From Caldicoprobacter oshimai DSM 21659 (GTDB lineage: Bacteria; Bacillota; Clostridia; Caldicoprobacterales; Caldicoprobacteraceae), in assembly GCA_000526435.1 (NCBI GenBank), contig JAGB01000004.1:62001-126000 (forward strand): a stretch of DNA of 64,000 nucleotides. The letters are read 5' to 3'. Each line of letters opens with the position of its first letter. Position 1 is the first letter of the stretch. This document shows, one piece after another, positions 51,310 to 59,640 of this stretch. A program made the position numbers and the translations under genes. The notes under the pieces were generated by a model. That model was not told the DNA's origin, ran no database searches, and saw only the letters and a list, made by a program, of their open reading frames with translations.

Positions 51310-52707
51310 ATGGACTGCAAACCGCGTAAAACCTTTAATCAAACGGCCATCAAGTCTCTTGATGACTTCGTATATGGAATCGCTCCCCATCCAGTTAAAA
51401 CAAAAAACGGAATGATAATAGGCGGGGGAACTGTCTATCCTGAAATTAACATGACCCTACCACCCATGAAGATTGAACCAAGCACTATCTCGGAAGTATA
51501 CCGACAGTATGCAGAAATGATTGAAGGCATTTTAAAGCGTGCAAGAGACTTACACGCCTCTGGAATCATCGTGGAAGTGGAATTGCTCCCAGATACAACG
51601 CGGGAACCAAAATGGGGGATCGAGATTAACAGGATTTTGCTACAGCACATGAGAGAATACGAGGCAAAATACGGGCTTAAAAGCATATTGAGATGTACGC
51701 CCAACGACATCAGAGAAATGGTACGCCCATCATTTATGAGGCAGGGCCAGCTCCTGGAAAGCATGCTTGTCACATTCCAAAGATGCGCTGAAGAAGGAGC
51801 TGACATTCTGTCCGTAGAGTCCACAGGCGGCAAGGAGCTCCACGATGAAGCGCTAATCAACTGCGATATGAGAAAAGCTGTTTTCGCTCTTGGCGTTTTG
51901 GGAGTTAGGGATATGCGATTTCTGTGGTCACGCATAGTACAAATAGCCGAGACAACCGGCTCTATCCCAGGCGGAGATACGGCTTGTGGTTTTGCCAATA
52001 CTGCTATGGTACTAGCCGAACAGGGCATGATCCCAAGAGTATTTGCAGCGGTGGACAGGGTGGCGTGCGTCCCCAGGACGCTGGCTGCTTACGAGATGGG
52101 AGCAGTAGGCCCAAATAAAGATTGCGGTTATGAAGGCCCTTATATGAAGGCCATAGCTGGAGTTCCTATATCAATGGAGGGGAAAACGGCTGCATGTGCC
52201 CACCTGAGCGCGCTGGGCAATATAGCAGCGTGTGTTTGCGACTGCTGGAGCAACGAGTCGGTGCAGAACATCAAGCTTTTGAGCGCTCCTGCCCCAGTCG
52301 TTTATACAGAGCAGCTGATCTATGACTGCCGCTTGATGAACCAGGCAGCAGCTGAAGGACACGATTACGCTCTAAAGATGCGCGATTGGCTGGCCAAATC
52401 CGACGATAAGTTTGACCCTCAAGCTTATGTCTTAAGGCCGGACATTGTGCTGGAAATCAGCAAGGAACTGGTAAAAGAGAAAGACGCTTTTATGGCAACC
52501 AAGAAAGCAGCAGTTCTTGCAGTGGATGTAATTAAAAGAGGCATTAAAAATGGAGATGTTATGGTGCCCCCACGGGAACAAAAATGGTTGGACATCATAA
52601 GCGCCCAGCTTGAAACCATACCCGACGATGAAGAGAAATTTTGGTACGAAATAAAGAAAGAAGTAGACCTGACAAAATGGAGACCTGAAGAATATGGCTT
52701 AAAATGA
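51310..52707 (+). CDS. mtaB: Methanol:corrinoid methyltransferase MtaB
   Basis: A 465-aa TIM-barrel enzyme that transfers the methyl group of methanol to the corrinoid protein MtaC, as in methanogens and methylotrophic acetogens. The zinc ligands known from Methanosarcina MtaB (Glu164, Cys220, Cys269) correspond to Glu170 (ILSVESTGG), Cys226 (GGDTACGFAN) and Cys272 (GPNKDCGYEG). Start ATG 51310 follows AAAGGGGGGAAATCCC. Length matches the family. No mtaC or mtaA gene is near; these must lie elsewhere, or the enzyme uses another corrinoid protein. It has its own terminator. Confidence 0.93.
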   Translation: MDCKPRKTFNQTAIKSLDDFVYGIAPHPVKTKNGMIIGGGTVYPEINMTLPPMKIEPSTISEVYRQYAEMIEGILKRARDLHASGIIVEVELLPDTTREPKWGIEINRILLQHMREYEAKYGLKSILRCTPNDIREMVRPSFMRQGQLLESMLVTFQRCAEEGADILSVESTGGKELHDEALINCDMRKAVFALGVLGVRDMRFLWSRIVQIAETTGSIPGGDTACGFANTAMVLAEQGMIPRVFAAVDRVACVPRTLAAYEMGAVGPNKDCGYEGPYMKAIAGVPISMEGKTAACAHLSALGNIAACVCDCWSNESVQNIKLLSAPAPVVYTEQLIYDCRLMNQAAAEGHDYALKMRDWLAKSDDKFDPQAYVLRPDIVLEISKELVKEKDAFMATKKAAVLAVDVIKRGIKNGDVMVPPREQKWLDIISAQLETIPDDEEKFWYEIKKEVDLTKWRPEEYGLK

Positions 52708-52720
52708 AAATATCACATTT

Positions 52721-52750
52721 AAACTGCAGTTCTATAAACTGCAGTTTTTT
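52721..52750 (+). terminator. Rho-independent terminator after mtaB
   Basis: AAACTGCAGTT (52721-52731) pairs perfectly with AACTGCAGTTT (52737-52747), loop CTATA, then Ts. Confidence 0.88.
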
Positions 52751-52887
52751 GATGCAAAATCGGGGTTATAATAATATTAACTGGGCACCAGCAGTAGATA
52801 CCAGAGATGCTTGGCTCCAATAGCTATCTTAGTTAAAATGGGAGCCATAAGATGCGTATTCCCACAAATCACAAAGGAGGCGATTTC

Positions 52888-54117
52888 GTGAGCGAATTCA
52901 TAAACAATCGTGAATACAGAAAAAAGGTACTGAAAGAGCTGATCAAAGAGCTACATAACGGAAAAACCGTAGAAGAAGTCAAACCCAGGTTTGAAGAGCT
53001 GATCAAGGGGGTATCGGCCGAAGAGATAGCTGATATAGAACAAGCCTTAATCATGGAAGGCATGCCTGTTGAGGAAATACAGCGATTGTGCGATGTGCAC
53101 GCAGCTGTTTTCAAAGGCTCCATAGAAGAAATACATCGACCGCAAAAGCCGGAAGACGCTCCCGGCCACCCTGTTCACACCTTCAAACTTGAAAACAGGG
53201 AACTCGAAAAGCTCATAAATACCCGCATAAAGCCGCATATTAAAGACTTTGAAACTTCAGATAGCCCAGGCAATGTCAGCACGCTGGCCGAAGACTTCAA
53301 CATGCTTTGGGAAGTCGATAAGCACTATGCCCGCAAAGAAAACCTGTTGTTCCCCTTCCTGGAAAAATACGGGATTACAGCCCCACCAAAGGTGATGTGG
53401 GGTGTGGATGACGAAATACGGGATGGAATCAAAGAAGTTTGCTCTCTGCTCTCAAACTACAAAGGCAACAAGGACGAAGTGGTAAACAAGGCCAACCAGG
53501 TAATCGACAAGGTCATCGAAATGATTTTCAAAGAAGAGAACATACTCTTCCCAATGGCGCTCAATACGCTGAGCGAGGACGAATGGATCAAGATAGAAGA
53601 AGAAAGCGAAGGGATAGGGTATTGCCTCACGCGGCCTGCAGGAAAATGGCATCCAGCCCGAGAAAACATTGAGCAAAAAGCACAAGTTGAAGGCCAGCAG
53701 CTGGTCGAAAGCGGATACATAAAGTTTGAAACCGGCATACTCTCACAAAAGGAGATAGATGCCATCTTCAATACGCTTCCGGTAGACATAACCTTCGTTG
53801 ACAAAGACGGGGTAGTAAAATATTTCTCACAGGGCAAGGACAGGATATTTGCTCGACCCAAGACTGTCATCGGCAGGCGCGTAGAAAATTGCCATCCCCC
53901 TGCCAGCATACACATAGTTCAAAAAGTTATAGAAAACTTGAGAACCGGCAAAAAGGACCATGAGGATTTCTGGATTAAGATGGGCGATAAATATGTCTTT
54001 ATCCGCTATTTTGCCGTAAGGGATAATTCCGGCCAGTTCCTTGGCATCCTGGAAGTGACTCAAGATATCAAGCCCATACAGGAAATAACAGGTGAAAAAA
54101 GGCTTCTCGATGAGTGA
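52888..54117 (+). CDS. DUF438, hemerythrin-like and PAS-domain protein
   Basis: A 409-aa cytoplasmic sensor-like protein. Residues about 1-70 are DUF438 (KVLKELIKELHNGKTVEEVK). About 95-240 form a hemerythrin HHE domain with iron-ligand histidines in INTRIKPHIKDF, HYARKENLLFPFLEKYG and FKEENILFPMAL. About 290-400 are a PAS_10-type domain (TLPVDITFVDKDGVVKYFSQ, CHPPASIHIVQKVIENLR), which in relatives can bind haem. The role is probably oxygen or nitric oxide sensing or repair of iron-sulfur centres. GTG 52888, after AAAGGAGGCGATTTC, is chosen over ATG 52852, which has no site. Confidence 0.9.
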   Translation: MSEFINNREYRKKVLKELIKELHNGKTVEEVKPRFEELIKGVSAEEIADIEQALIMEGMPVEEIQRLCDVHAAVFKGSIEEIHRPQKPEDAPGHPVHTFKLENRELEKLINTRIKPHIKDFETSDSPGNVSTLAEDFNMLWEVDKHYARKENLLFPFLEKYGITAPPKVMWGVDDEIRDGIKEVCSLLSNYKGNKDEVVNKANQVIDKVIEMIFKEENILFPMALNTLSEDEWIKIEEESEGIGYCLTRPAGKWHPARENIEQKAQVEGQQLVESGYIKFETGILSQKEIDAIFNTLPVDITFVDKDGVVKYFSQGKDRIFARPKTVIGRRVENCHPPASIHIVQKVIENLRTGKKDHEDFWIKMGDKYVFIRYFAVRDNSGQFLGILEVTQDIKPIQEITGEKRLLDE

Positions 54118-54170
54118 TTAATAATGATTAATAATAATGATATATAGCATACAAGCGTTTAAAATGAAAG

Positions 54171-54222
54171 ATGCCTTCTTATTTGCCTGACAATATACAG
54201 GGGAAATAAGAAGGCATTTTTG
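54171..54222 (+). terminator. Bidirectional terminator
   Basis: ATGCCTTCTTATTT (54171-54184) pairs perfectly with AAATAAGAAGGCAT (54204-54217), followed by Ts on the plus side. It serves the PAS gene and possibly the convergent WYL gene, whose stop is at 54225. Confidence 0.82.
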
Positions 54223-54224
54223 CA

Positions 54225-55214
54225 TTAATCCTCTCCTTCCTTCTCACAAGACCGTCCTCCATACAAATCCGCCATGCCTTCCAGCTCTTCCCTTATGCTT
54301 CCCACAAGCTCCTCAGGCTTTTGCACTACTGCCAGCTTCCCGAAGCTCAGCACCCATCTTTTTATGTCAATAAGCCCTTTCACCTTGGCCTTGAAAATGA
54401 TGGAACCATCCTCTAACACTTTAATCTGTTGGTTGGGAAGCCATCTCTTCTCCCTAACCCATACACTGGCAGGATGGAAAAACCGGATCTCCACATCATA
54501 TTCTTCCCCTTCAATTACGCTAAAGATGTTTGACATATATTCTTTTACCGAAAAATCGCAGGGATATACAAAGGACGTATCCAATATCTCGATGTGCTCT
54601 ATCCTGACCAGTTTGAACGTGCGTATCTGCTCCCTCAAATGGCAGTATCCTATTAAGTACCACGAACCCTCACGGTATATCATAGCATAGGGGTCCACTT
54701 CTCTTACCTTCTTTTCATCTCTAGCTGGAGTATAGTACAGTATCCTTATGCGCTTACGCTGTTTTATGGCCATATAAATGGTGGTCAATATCTTATTGAC
54801 GTTGTCCCTTAAATCGACTTTACCTAGGGAGAGCATCAATTCATCGGTGGGAAGAGGAAAAACATTCACAACAGTGTCACCCAAGGCACACCGAATCTTT
54901 GCCACTGCTGTCTGCAACTCATTTGCCAATGGGAATCCGTTTTTGTGCGTCAGAAGCTTTTCGGCCAGCATCAGGGCAGAATATTCCCCTTCATCCAGCT
55001 TGGGTACATCAAAATAATAGTTATCGCTTAAATAGTACCCTCCCCCTCTTCCAGTCATCCCTTGAATTGGCACTCCTGCTCTCTTTAAATATTCAATATA
55101 CGCCTTTACATTCCTAGGAGTAATCCCCAGTATTTCTGCTATTTCCCGGGTTGACAGCATCTGCCGGGTCTGAAGGAGTGCAATGATCTTCAAGCACTGG
55201 CTCAACTTACTCAT
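54225..55214 (-). CDS. WYL-domain transcriptional regulator
   Basis: A 329-aa regulator (DeoR/YafY type): an N-terminal HTH_11 domain (MLSTREIAEILGITPRNVKA, about 19-40), and a WYL ligand-binding domain (about 145-220, with REVDPYAMIYREGSWYLIGYCHLREQIRTF cited by its WYLIGY core), followed by the WCX extension. WYL domains bind nucleotides or nucleic acid pieces, often in stress or defence settings. ATG 55214 has AAGGATG upstream. No defence genes flank it; the regulated target is unknown. Confidence 0.9.
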   Translation of the reverse strand: MSKLSQCLKIIALLQTRQMLSTREIAEILGITPRNVKAYIEYLKRAGVPIQGMTGRGGGYYLSDNYYFDVPKLDEGEYSALMLAEKLLTHKNGFPLANELQTAVAKIRCALGDTVVNVFPLPTDELMLSLGKVDLRDNVNKILTTIYMAIKQRKRIRILYYTPARDEKKVREVDPYAMIYREGSWYLIGYCHLREQIRTFKLVRIEHIEILDTSFVYPCDFSVKEYMSNIFSVIEGEEYDVEIRFFHPASVWVREKRWLPNQQIKVLEDGSIIFKAKVKGLIDIKRWVLSFGKLAVVQKPEELVGSIREELEGMADLYGGRSCEKEGED

Positions 55215-55352
55215 AATTCACACATCCTTATATTAAAATTATTTGACCAAGCTGCAGGCCAATCGCAAAGTTGTCTATCGTTCTAATCAACAGGCGTTAC
55301 AAATAAATTATTACTAAACTTTAAAGTCGATGATTTTAGAAAGGAGGTAAAC

Positions 55353-55648
55353 GTGGCTTCGTTTAAAAAAGCCAATTAGTTCGCATAAGAAACTCAAAAA
55401 TGGCACTAATATCCTACCAATGTGAAAAGCGCCCAGCCTATTGGGGTGTGACATACATAGACGATAAAACCTTACATTGCGTGCATCACTCGTTTATATC
55501 ACCTTACAAGCACTCATGCTGGAACTGCGGTGCACCTGTAGATAGCTCGACAGACGCTACCTGTCCCGTCTGTCACTGGGTCAAATGCCCTGTATGCGGT
55601 GCATGTAGAAAAGGGGGATGCATAAAAGACGAATTCACAAACCCCTGA
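55353..55648 (+). CDS. Small zinc-ribbon protein with an apparent 5' frameshift
   Basis: The clear coding part is 55400-55648 (82 aa): MALISYQCEKRPAYWGVTYI, two metal-binding clusters (CWNCG with CPVC; CPVCGAC with GGC) and a His-rich middle. Its ATG has no ribosome site. Upstream, AAAGGAGGTAAAC stands 0-1 helical turn before GTG at 55353, whose frame ends after 8 codons. Adding one A to the A6 run at 55365-55370 joins the two frames into MASFKKSQLVRIRNSKMALI, a natural N-terminus. So the gene probably starts at 55353 and has an indel, a sequencing error, or uses slippage. Function unknown. Confidence 0.65.
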
Positions 55649-55713
55649 TCAATAGCCGCATCCGCCCTACATCCCCCTTCAACGCCTTTTTTCAATCCCT
55701 GCTTTCCACCTGA

Positions 55714-56643
55714 TTAGATAAACCTGCCCAATATGGCAGCAACCGTCATGGTCAAACCTGTTAGCTGATAAACCTGTACCATCCTCAAGTTGGCTTCTGT
55801 CAATCTAGGAATGTCATTATAATACTGCCCGGCAACCTTGACGGCCCTTACAGCCAGAGGAACGCTGACCAATCCAAGGAGCCAGAAAGGATTTCTTAAA
55901 ATGACGGCCAGCAGGATAAACCATAGATAAGCTGCTAAAAACAACAGCGCAAACACCTTTACGCCCTTTTCCTTGCCCAGCCTAACCAGCCAATTTCTCT
56001 TGTTGCCCTGAGCATCGGCCTCATAATCGGGGAATTGATTTATCCACAGCACGTTTGCTATCAAAATTCCGATGGGTATGGACACCCACAAAGCCGATAA
56101 ATCCACTCTGCCTGTTTGCAAACAGTATATACCTAGAACTATAAGAGGCCCAAATGTCAGACCAACCGTTACCTCGCCTAGCCCGCGATAAGCCAGTTTA
56201 AACGGCGGAAGGCTATAGAATATGGACAGCAAAACGCCGGCAATGCCTATCCAGAATATGCCCATTTCCTTAAAAAACATGATATAAAGGCCTATCCCGC
56301 AGGCAACCGCAAATGTGACCACGGCAATCATAACGACTTCAGGCAGCGTAAGCTTCCCGTCCACGATGGTCTTTTTACCCCCACTGAAGGGGGTTCTTTT
56401 GTCGGGGGTTATAAACCGATCAACCCCCGACTTATAATCTACCCATTCATTTACCGCATTTTTCCCGATCTCTATGCAATAAACAGCTATGAGAGCCACA
56501 ATAAACCAGTAGAGGTCAAACCTTCCCGTGCTACCAAAGGCAAACGCCGCACCTACAACCATTGGCACTGTAGAAGCTATCCATATCTTAGGGTCAGCCA
56601 ATTGCCAGAAACCCTGCCATACACGCCTTACGTCTGCATTCAT
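55714..56643 (-). CDS. UbiA-family prenyltransferase (MenA-like)
   Basis: A 309-aa polytopic membrane enzyme (about eight or nine helices) that attaches a prenyl chain to an aromatic acceptor. Motif 1 is NAVNEWVDYKSGVDR near residue 63 (NxxxDxxxxxD for the prenyl diphosphate magnesium), and motif 2 is NQFPDYEADAQGNKRN near 200. This pattern is nearest to MenA (1,4-dihydroxy-2-naphthoate polyprenyltransferase), though no other menaquinone genes are visible, and many fermentative anaerobes keep UbiA homologues of unknown substrate. ATG 56643 follows GGGGGAATCGAAT. It lies 95 bases after ilvB on the same strand. Confidence 0.88.
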   Translation of the reverse strand: MNADVRRVWQGFWQLADPKIWIASTVPMVVGAAFAFGSTGRFDLYWFIVALIAVYCIEIGKNAVNEWVDYKSGVDRFITPDKRTPFSGGKKTIVDGKLTLPEVVMIAVVTFAVACGIGLYIMFFKEMGIFWIGIAGVLLSIFYSLPPFKLAYRGLGEVTVGLTFGPLIVLGIYCLQTGRVDLSALWVSIPIGILIANVLWINQFPDYEADAQGNKRNWLVRLGKEKGVKVFALLFLAAYLWFILLAVILRNPFWLLGLVSVPLAVRAVKVAGQYYNDIPRLTEANLRMVQVYQLTGLTMTVAAILGRFI

Positions 56644-56738
56644 ATTCGATTCCCCCTATATCGGCAGCTATTTAGGTCCCTTGCCATTTAAAAAGCCTTT
56701 AAGGCAACATATTTTAACTCATCAACCATATTATAACC

Positions 56739-58427
56739 TCAATCGATAATCTCATCAATAGGCGCTCCTGGCGGAACCATGGGATACACCATCTCATCCG
56801 GGTGTATCATGCACTCTATCAACACGGGCTGCTGCATCTCAAGAGCTTGCTTGAGCGTGCCCTCAACCTCTTCATTGGAAGTCACTCTGAACCCTTTGAT
56901 TCCATAAGCATCGGCCAGCTTTACAAAATCGACATCGGAGCCCAAAGTAGTATACGAGAATCTCCCGTTATAGAACAACCTCTGCCATTGACGCACCATA
57001 CCTAGAGCTTGATTATTTAGAACCAGCTGGATTATGGGCAACTTGTATCTTGAAACTGTAGCCAATTCAGTCGAATTCATTTTAAAGCTTCCATCCCCTG
57101 CGACGTTTATCACCCTTCGGTCAGGCCTTCCAATGCATGCTCCTATGGCTGCCCCCAGGCCATAACCCATGGTGCCCAGACCCCCGGAAGAGATAAAGGT
57201 ACGCGGCTCATCAAACTTGTAAAATTGGGCAGTCCACATCTGATTCTGCCCCACTTCGGTGGTGATTATAGCCTTTCCCGCAGTAAGCTCATAGAGCTTC
57301 TCTATGATGTACTGCGGAGTCAGTTTCCCTTTGGGAGTACCATACCTCAGCGGATGTGCCTTCTTCCAATCCTCTATCTGCTTATTCCAGCCATTGGGCT
57401 GCTTTTCATCCACTAACTCGATCAACCTCTGAAGTATCTTTTTCACATCGCCACAAATCGGGATATGGGTATCAATATTTTTGCCCAGCTCTGCAGGGTC
57501 AATGTCTATATGAATTATCCTGGCATGGGTAGCAAACTTCTCCGCCTTGCTTACAACGCGATCGCTGAACCGGGCACCTATGGCTATCAGCAGATCGCAG
57601 TTGGAAACGGCGTAGTTGGAAACACGCGTTCCGTGCATACCCACCATGCCCATAAAGTACGGATGGGTACCCGGGAAGGCGCCTAGACCCATAAGCGAAC
57701 AAGTTACAGGAGCTTTTATCTTTTCCGCAAAGGCTACCAGTTCACGGTTGGCACCCGAGATGTTGACTCCACCCCCCGCGTAGATCACTGGCCTTTCACA
57801 TTTATTTATAGCCTCTACTGCTTCCTGAACGCTTCTCTCTATTTCTTCCTTGCGATAAAACTGAGGATGAAAGATATCCTCATTCACATAGCTGGTATCC
57901 ACCTGAGCGGGCTGATAATCTATTACGGCATTTTGTATATCCTTTGGGATATCGATCAGAACAGGACCGGGCCGACCGCTTCGCGCTATCTTGAAAGCCT
58001 GCCTTATAATATCCGGCAAACGCTCAGCATCCTTGACAATATAATTATGCTTGGTAATGGGCGCAGTTACGCCAGTTATATCCACTTCTTGAAATGAATC
58101 TTTGCCAAGCAGTGAAGAAGCCACCTGACCAGTAAATACCACCAGAGGCACCGAATCCATATAAGCGGTTGCAATACCGGTTACCGTATTGGTGGCTCCT
58201 GGGCCCGATGTGGCAAACACCACGCCAACTTTACCTGTAGCCCTGGCATACCCATCCGCAGCATGGGTAGCCCCCTGTTCATGGGCCGTCAAAATGTGGG
58301 TGATGTCCTTGGCATCATACAATGCATCGTATACCGGGAGAATCGCTCCCCCGGGAAACCCAAAAACGATATCCACACCCTGCTCTCTCAAGCATTCTAT
58401 GACCGCCTGTGCACCCGTCAACTTCAC
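56739..58427 (-). CDS. ilvB: Acetolactate synthase, large subunit
   Basis: A 562-aa thiamine-diphosphate enzyme that condenses two pyruvates to acetolactate (or pyruvate with 2-ketobutyrate), the first step for Val, Leu and Ile. It has FGFPGGAILPVYDAL with the catalytic Glu in HEQGATHAADGYAR near 50, and the TPP motif GDGSFKMNSTELATVSRYKLPIIQLVLNN (cited by GDGSF and LNN) near 440. Start is GTG 58427. No small subunit ilvN follows (a UbiA gene does), so it is either encoded elsewhere or this is a single-subunit form. A T-box leader controls it. Confidence 0.95.
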   Translation of the reverse strand: MKLTGAQAVIECLREQGVDIVFGFPGGAILPVYDALYDAKDITHILTAHEQGATHAADGYARATGKVGVVFATSGPGATNTVTGIATAYMDSVPLVVFTGQVASSLLGKDSFQEVDITGVTAPITKHNYIVKDAERLPDIIRQAFKIARSGRPGPVLIDIPKDIQNAVIDYQPAQVDTSYVNEDIFHPQFYRKEEIERSVQEAVEAINKCERPVIYAGGGVNISGANRELVAFAEKIKAPVTCSLMGLGAFPGTHPYFMGMVGMHGTRVSNYAVSNCDLLIAIGARFSDRVVSKAEKFATHARIIHIDIDPAELGKNIDTHIPICGDVKKILQRLIELVDEKQPNGWNKQIEDWKKAHPLRYGTPKGKLTPQYIIEKLYELTAGKAIITTEVGQNQMWTAQFYKFDEPRTFISSGGLGTMGYGLGAAIGACIGRPDRRVINVAGDGSFKMNSTELATVSRYKLPIIQLVLNNQALGMVRQWQRLFYNGRFSYTTLGSDVDFVKLADAYGIKGFRVTSNEEVEGTLKQALEMQQPVLIECMIHPDEMVYPMVPPGAPIDEIID

Positions 58428-58460
58428 TCCTTCATCGCCCCCTTTACCGAAAAATAAGTA

Positions 58461-58742
58461 TTAAAAAACCCTTCATCCCTTGTTAAATGGGACGAAAGGT
58501 TTACTTCCGTGGTACCACCCATATTCGCCGTTGCTTCGCAGCAACAGCCTCATCAGGATACGGCCTTGCACAAGCTCAGGCTTATATCCTTGCACTGTAA
58601 CGGGTGCATTCCCGTCAGAGCTTACTAGCACCGTTTCAGCCCTGCAGCTCCAGGACGACTTCGCCATTTCCCCGGGCACCGGTTCGCAGCAACCACCGGC
58701 TCTCTTAAGCCCGCCTGAAAACGCTACTCTTCCCTTCATCGC
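58461..58742 (-). promoter_or_regulatory. T-box leader with terminator, controlling ilvB
   Basis: On the minus strand: stem I with AGAGAGCCGG and its distal loop (TGCTGCGAACCGG), the T-box core GGTGGTACCACGG (58520-58508) in the antiterminator, and a terminator stem CCTTTCGTCCC/GGGATGAAGG followed by six Ts (58468-58463). After GCGAA in stem I the triplet GTC (58659-58657) is the probable specifier, which would read tRNA-Val(GAC). Uncharged tRNA would stabilise the antiterminator and turn ilvB on. Confidence 0.9.
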
Positions 58743-59049
58743 CTTTTCGATGCATAATTATGTATAATTAGGTATATTTTAATATAAATTATCCAGAAAA
58801 GCAAGTAGTTTTTTGAGAGAAAAAGCTTACCCTGGGAAGGAATTTGATTCTATTTATAGAATAATTTTTATGGATTTACATCAAACAATAACACAAGGAG
58901 TGGAACTTTATGAATGGAGCGTTTACCTAGAAAAGACGGAGTAGTCAAAATCATATATTAAGTTTTGCTATTAGTAGAATGTTAAAATCTCCTTACTTAA
59001 ATGTAACCATAACATGAATCATAAACACAACACAAAGGTGGAATAGCTT

Positions 59050-59559
59050 ATGCCAAACCAAGAAAATTATATAATAGCTCAGGTTGAAGACTTCATATGC
59101 CCTATCACTATTATAGCTTCTGTTAGAGGAGTCAGGGGAATACACTTTACTTCACTTGATGCTATTATAGAAAAATTGACTCAAGAAAACATACCCCATA
59201 TCATCGATTTATCCCATCCTGCAGCCATTGAACTCCGTGAGTATTTTCAAGGGCATCGAAAACATTTCGATGTACCCATCGACATAGATGGTACTCCATT
59301 CCAGCTGAAAGTATGGAAGGCCTTGCAGTCAATACCTTACGGCAAGGTGCGAAGCTACAAAGACATTGCCATACAGATCGGTCATCCCAAAGCCTTCCGT
59401 GCAGTGGGCCAAGCTTGCGGCGCCAACCCCATACCCATAATAATACCCTGTCACAGGGTACTTACAGCCAGTGGGAATTTGGGAGGCTTTAGCGCAGGAA
59501 TTGAAATAAAAAAGGCTTTGCTGGATCTAGAAGGAATATCCCACAATAAATACCGATAA
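59050..59559 (+). CDS. ogt: Methylated-DNA-[protein]-cysteine S-methyltransferase
   Basis: A 169-aa suicide repair protein that removes methyl groups from O6-methylguanine. The active site PCHRV in NPIPIIIPCHRVLTASGNLG (near 133-152), the helix-turn-helix with Arg finger (GKVRSYKDIAIQIGHPKAFR and AVGQACGANP) and GGFSAGIEIKKALLDLEG are all present. ATG 59050 follows AAAGGTGGAATAGCTT. It stands alone. Confidence 0.95.
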   Translation: MPNQENYIIAQVEDFICPITIIASVRGVRGIHFTSLDAIIEKLTQENIPHIIDLSHPAAIELREYFQGHRKHFDVPIDIDGTPFQLKVWKALQSIPYGKVRSYKDIAIQIGHPKAFRAVGQACGANPIPIIIPCHRVLTASGNLGGFSAGIEIKKALLDLEGISHNKYR

Positions 59560-59640
59560 ACAATGCCGCCGTTATTGCACTGCCATCAAAATCTGTTTAG
59601 CAGCGACATGATACAACGGCGGCAATTTCACAGTATATTG

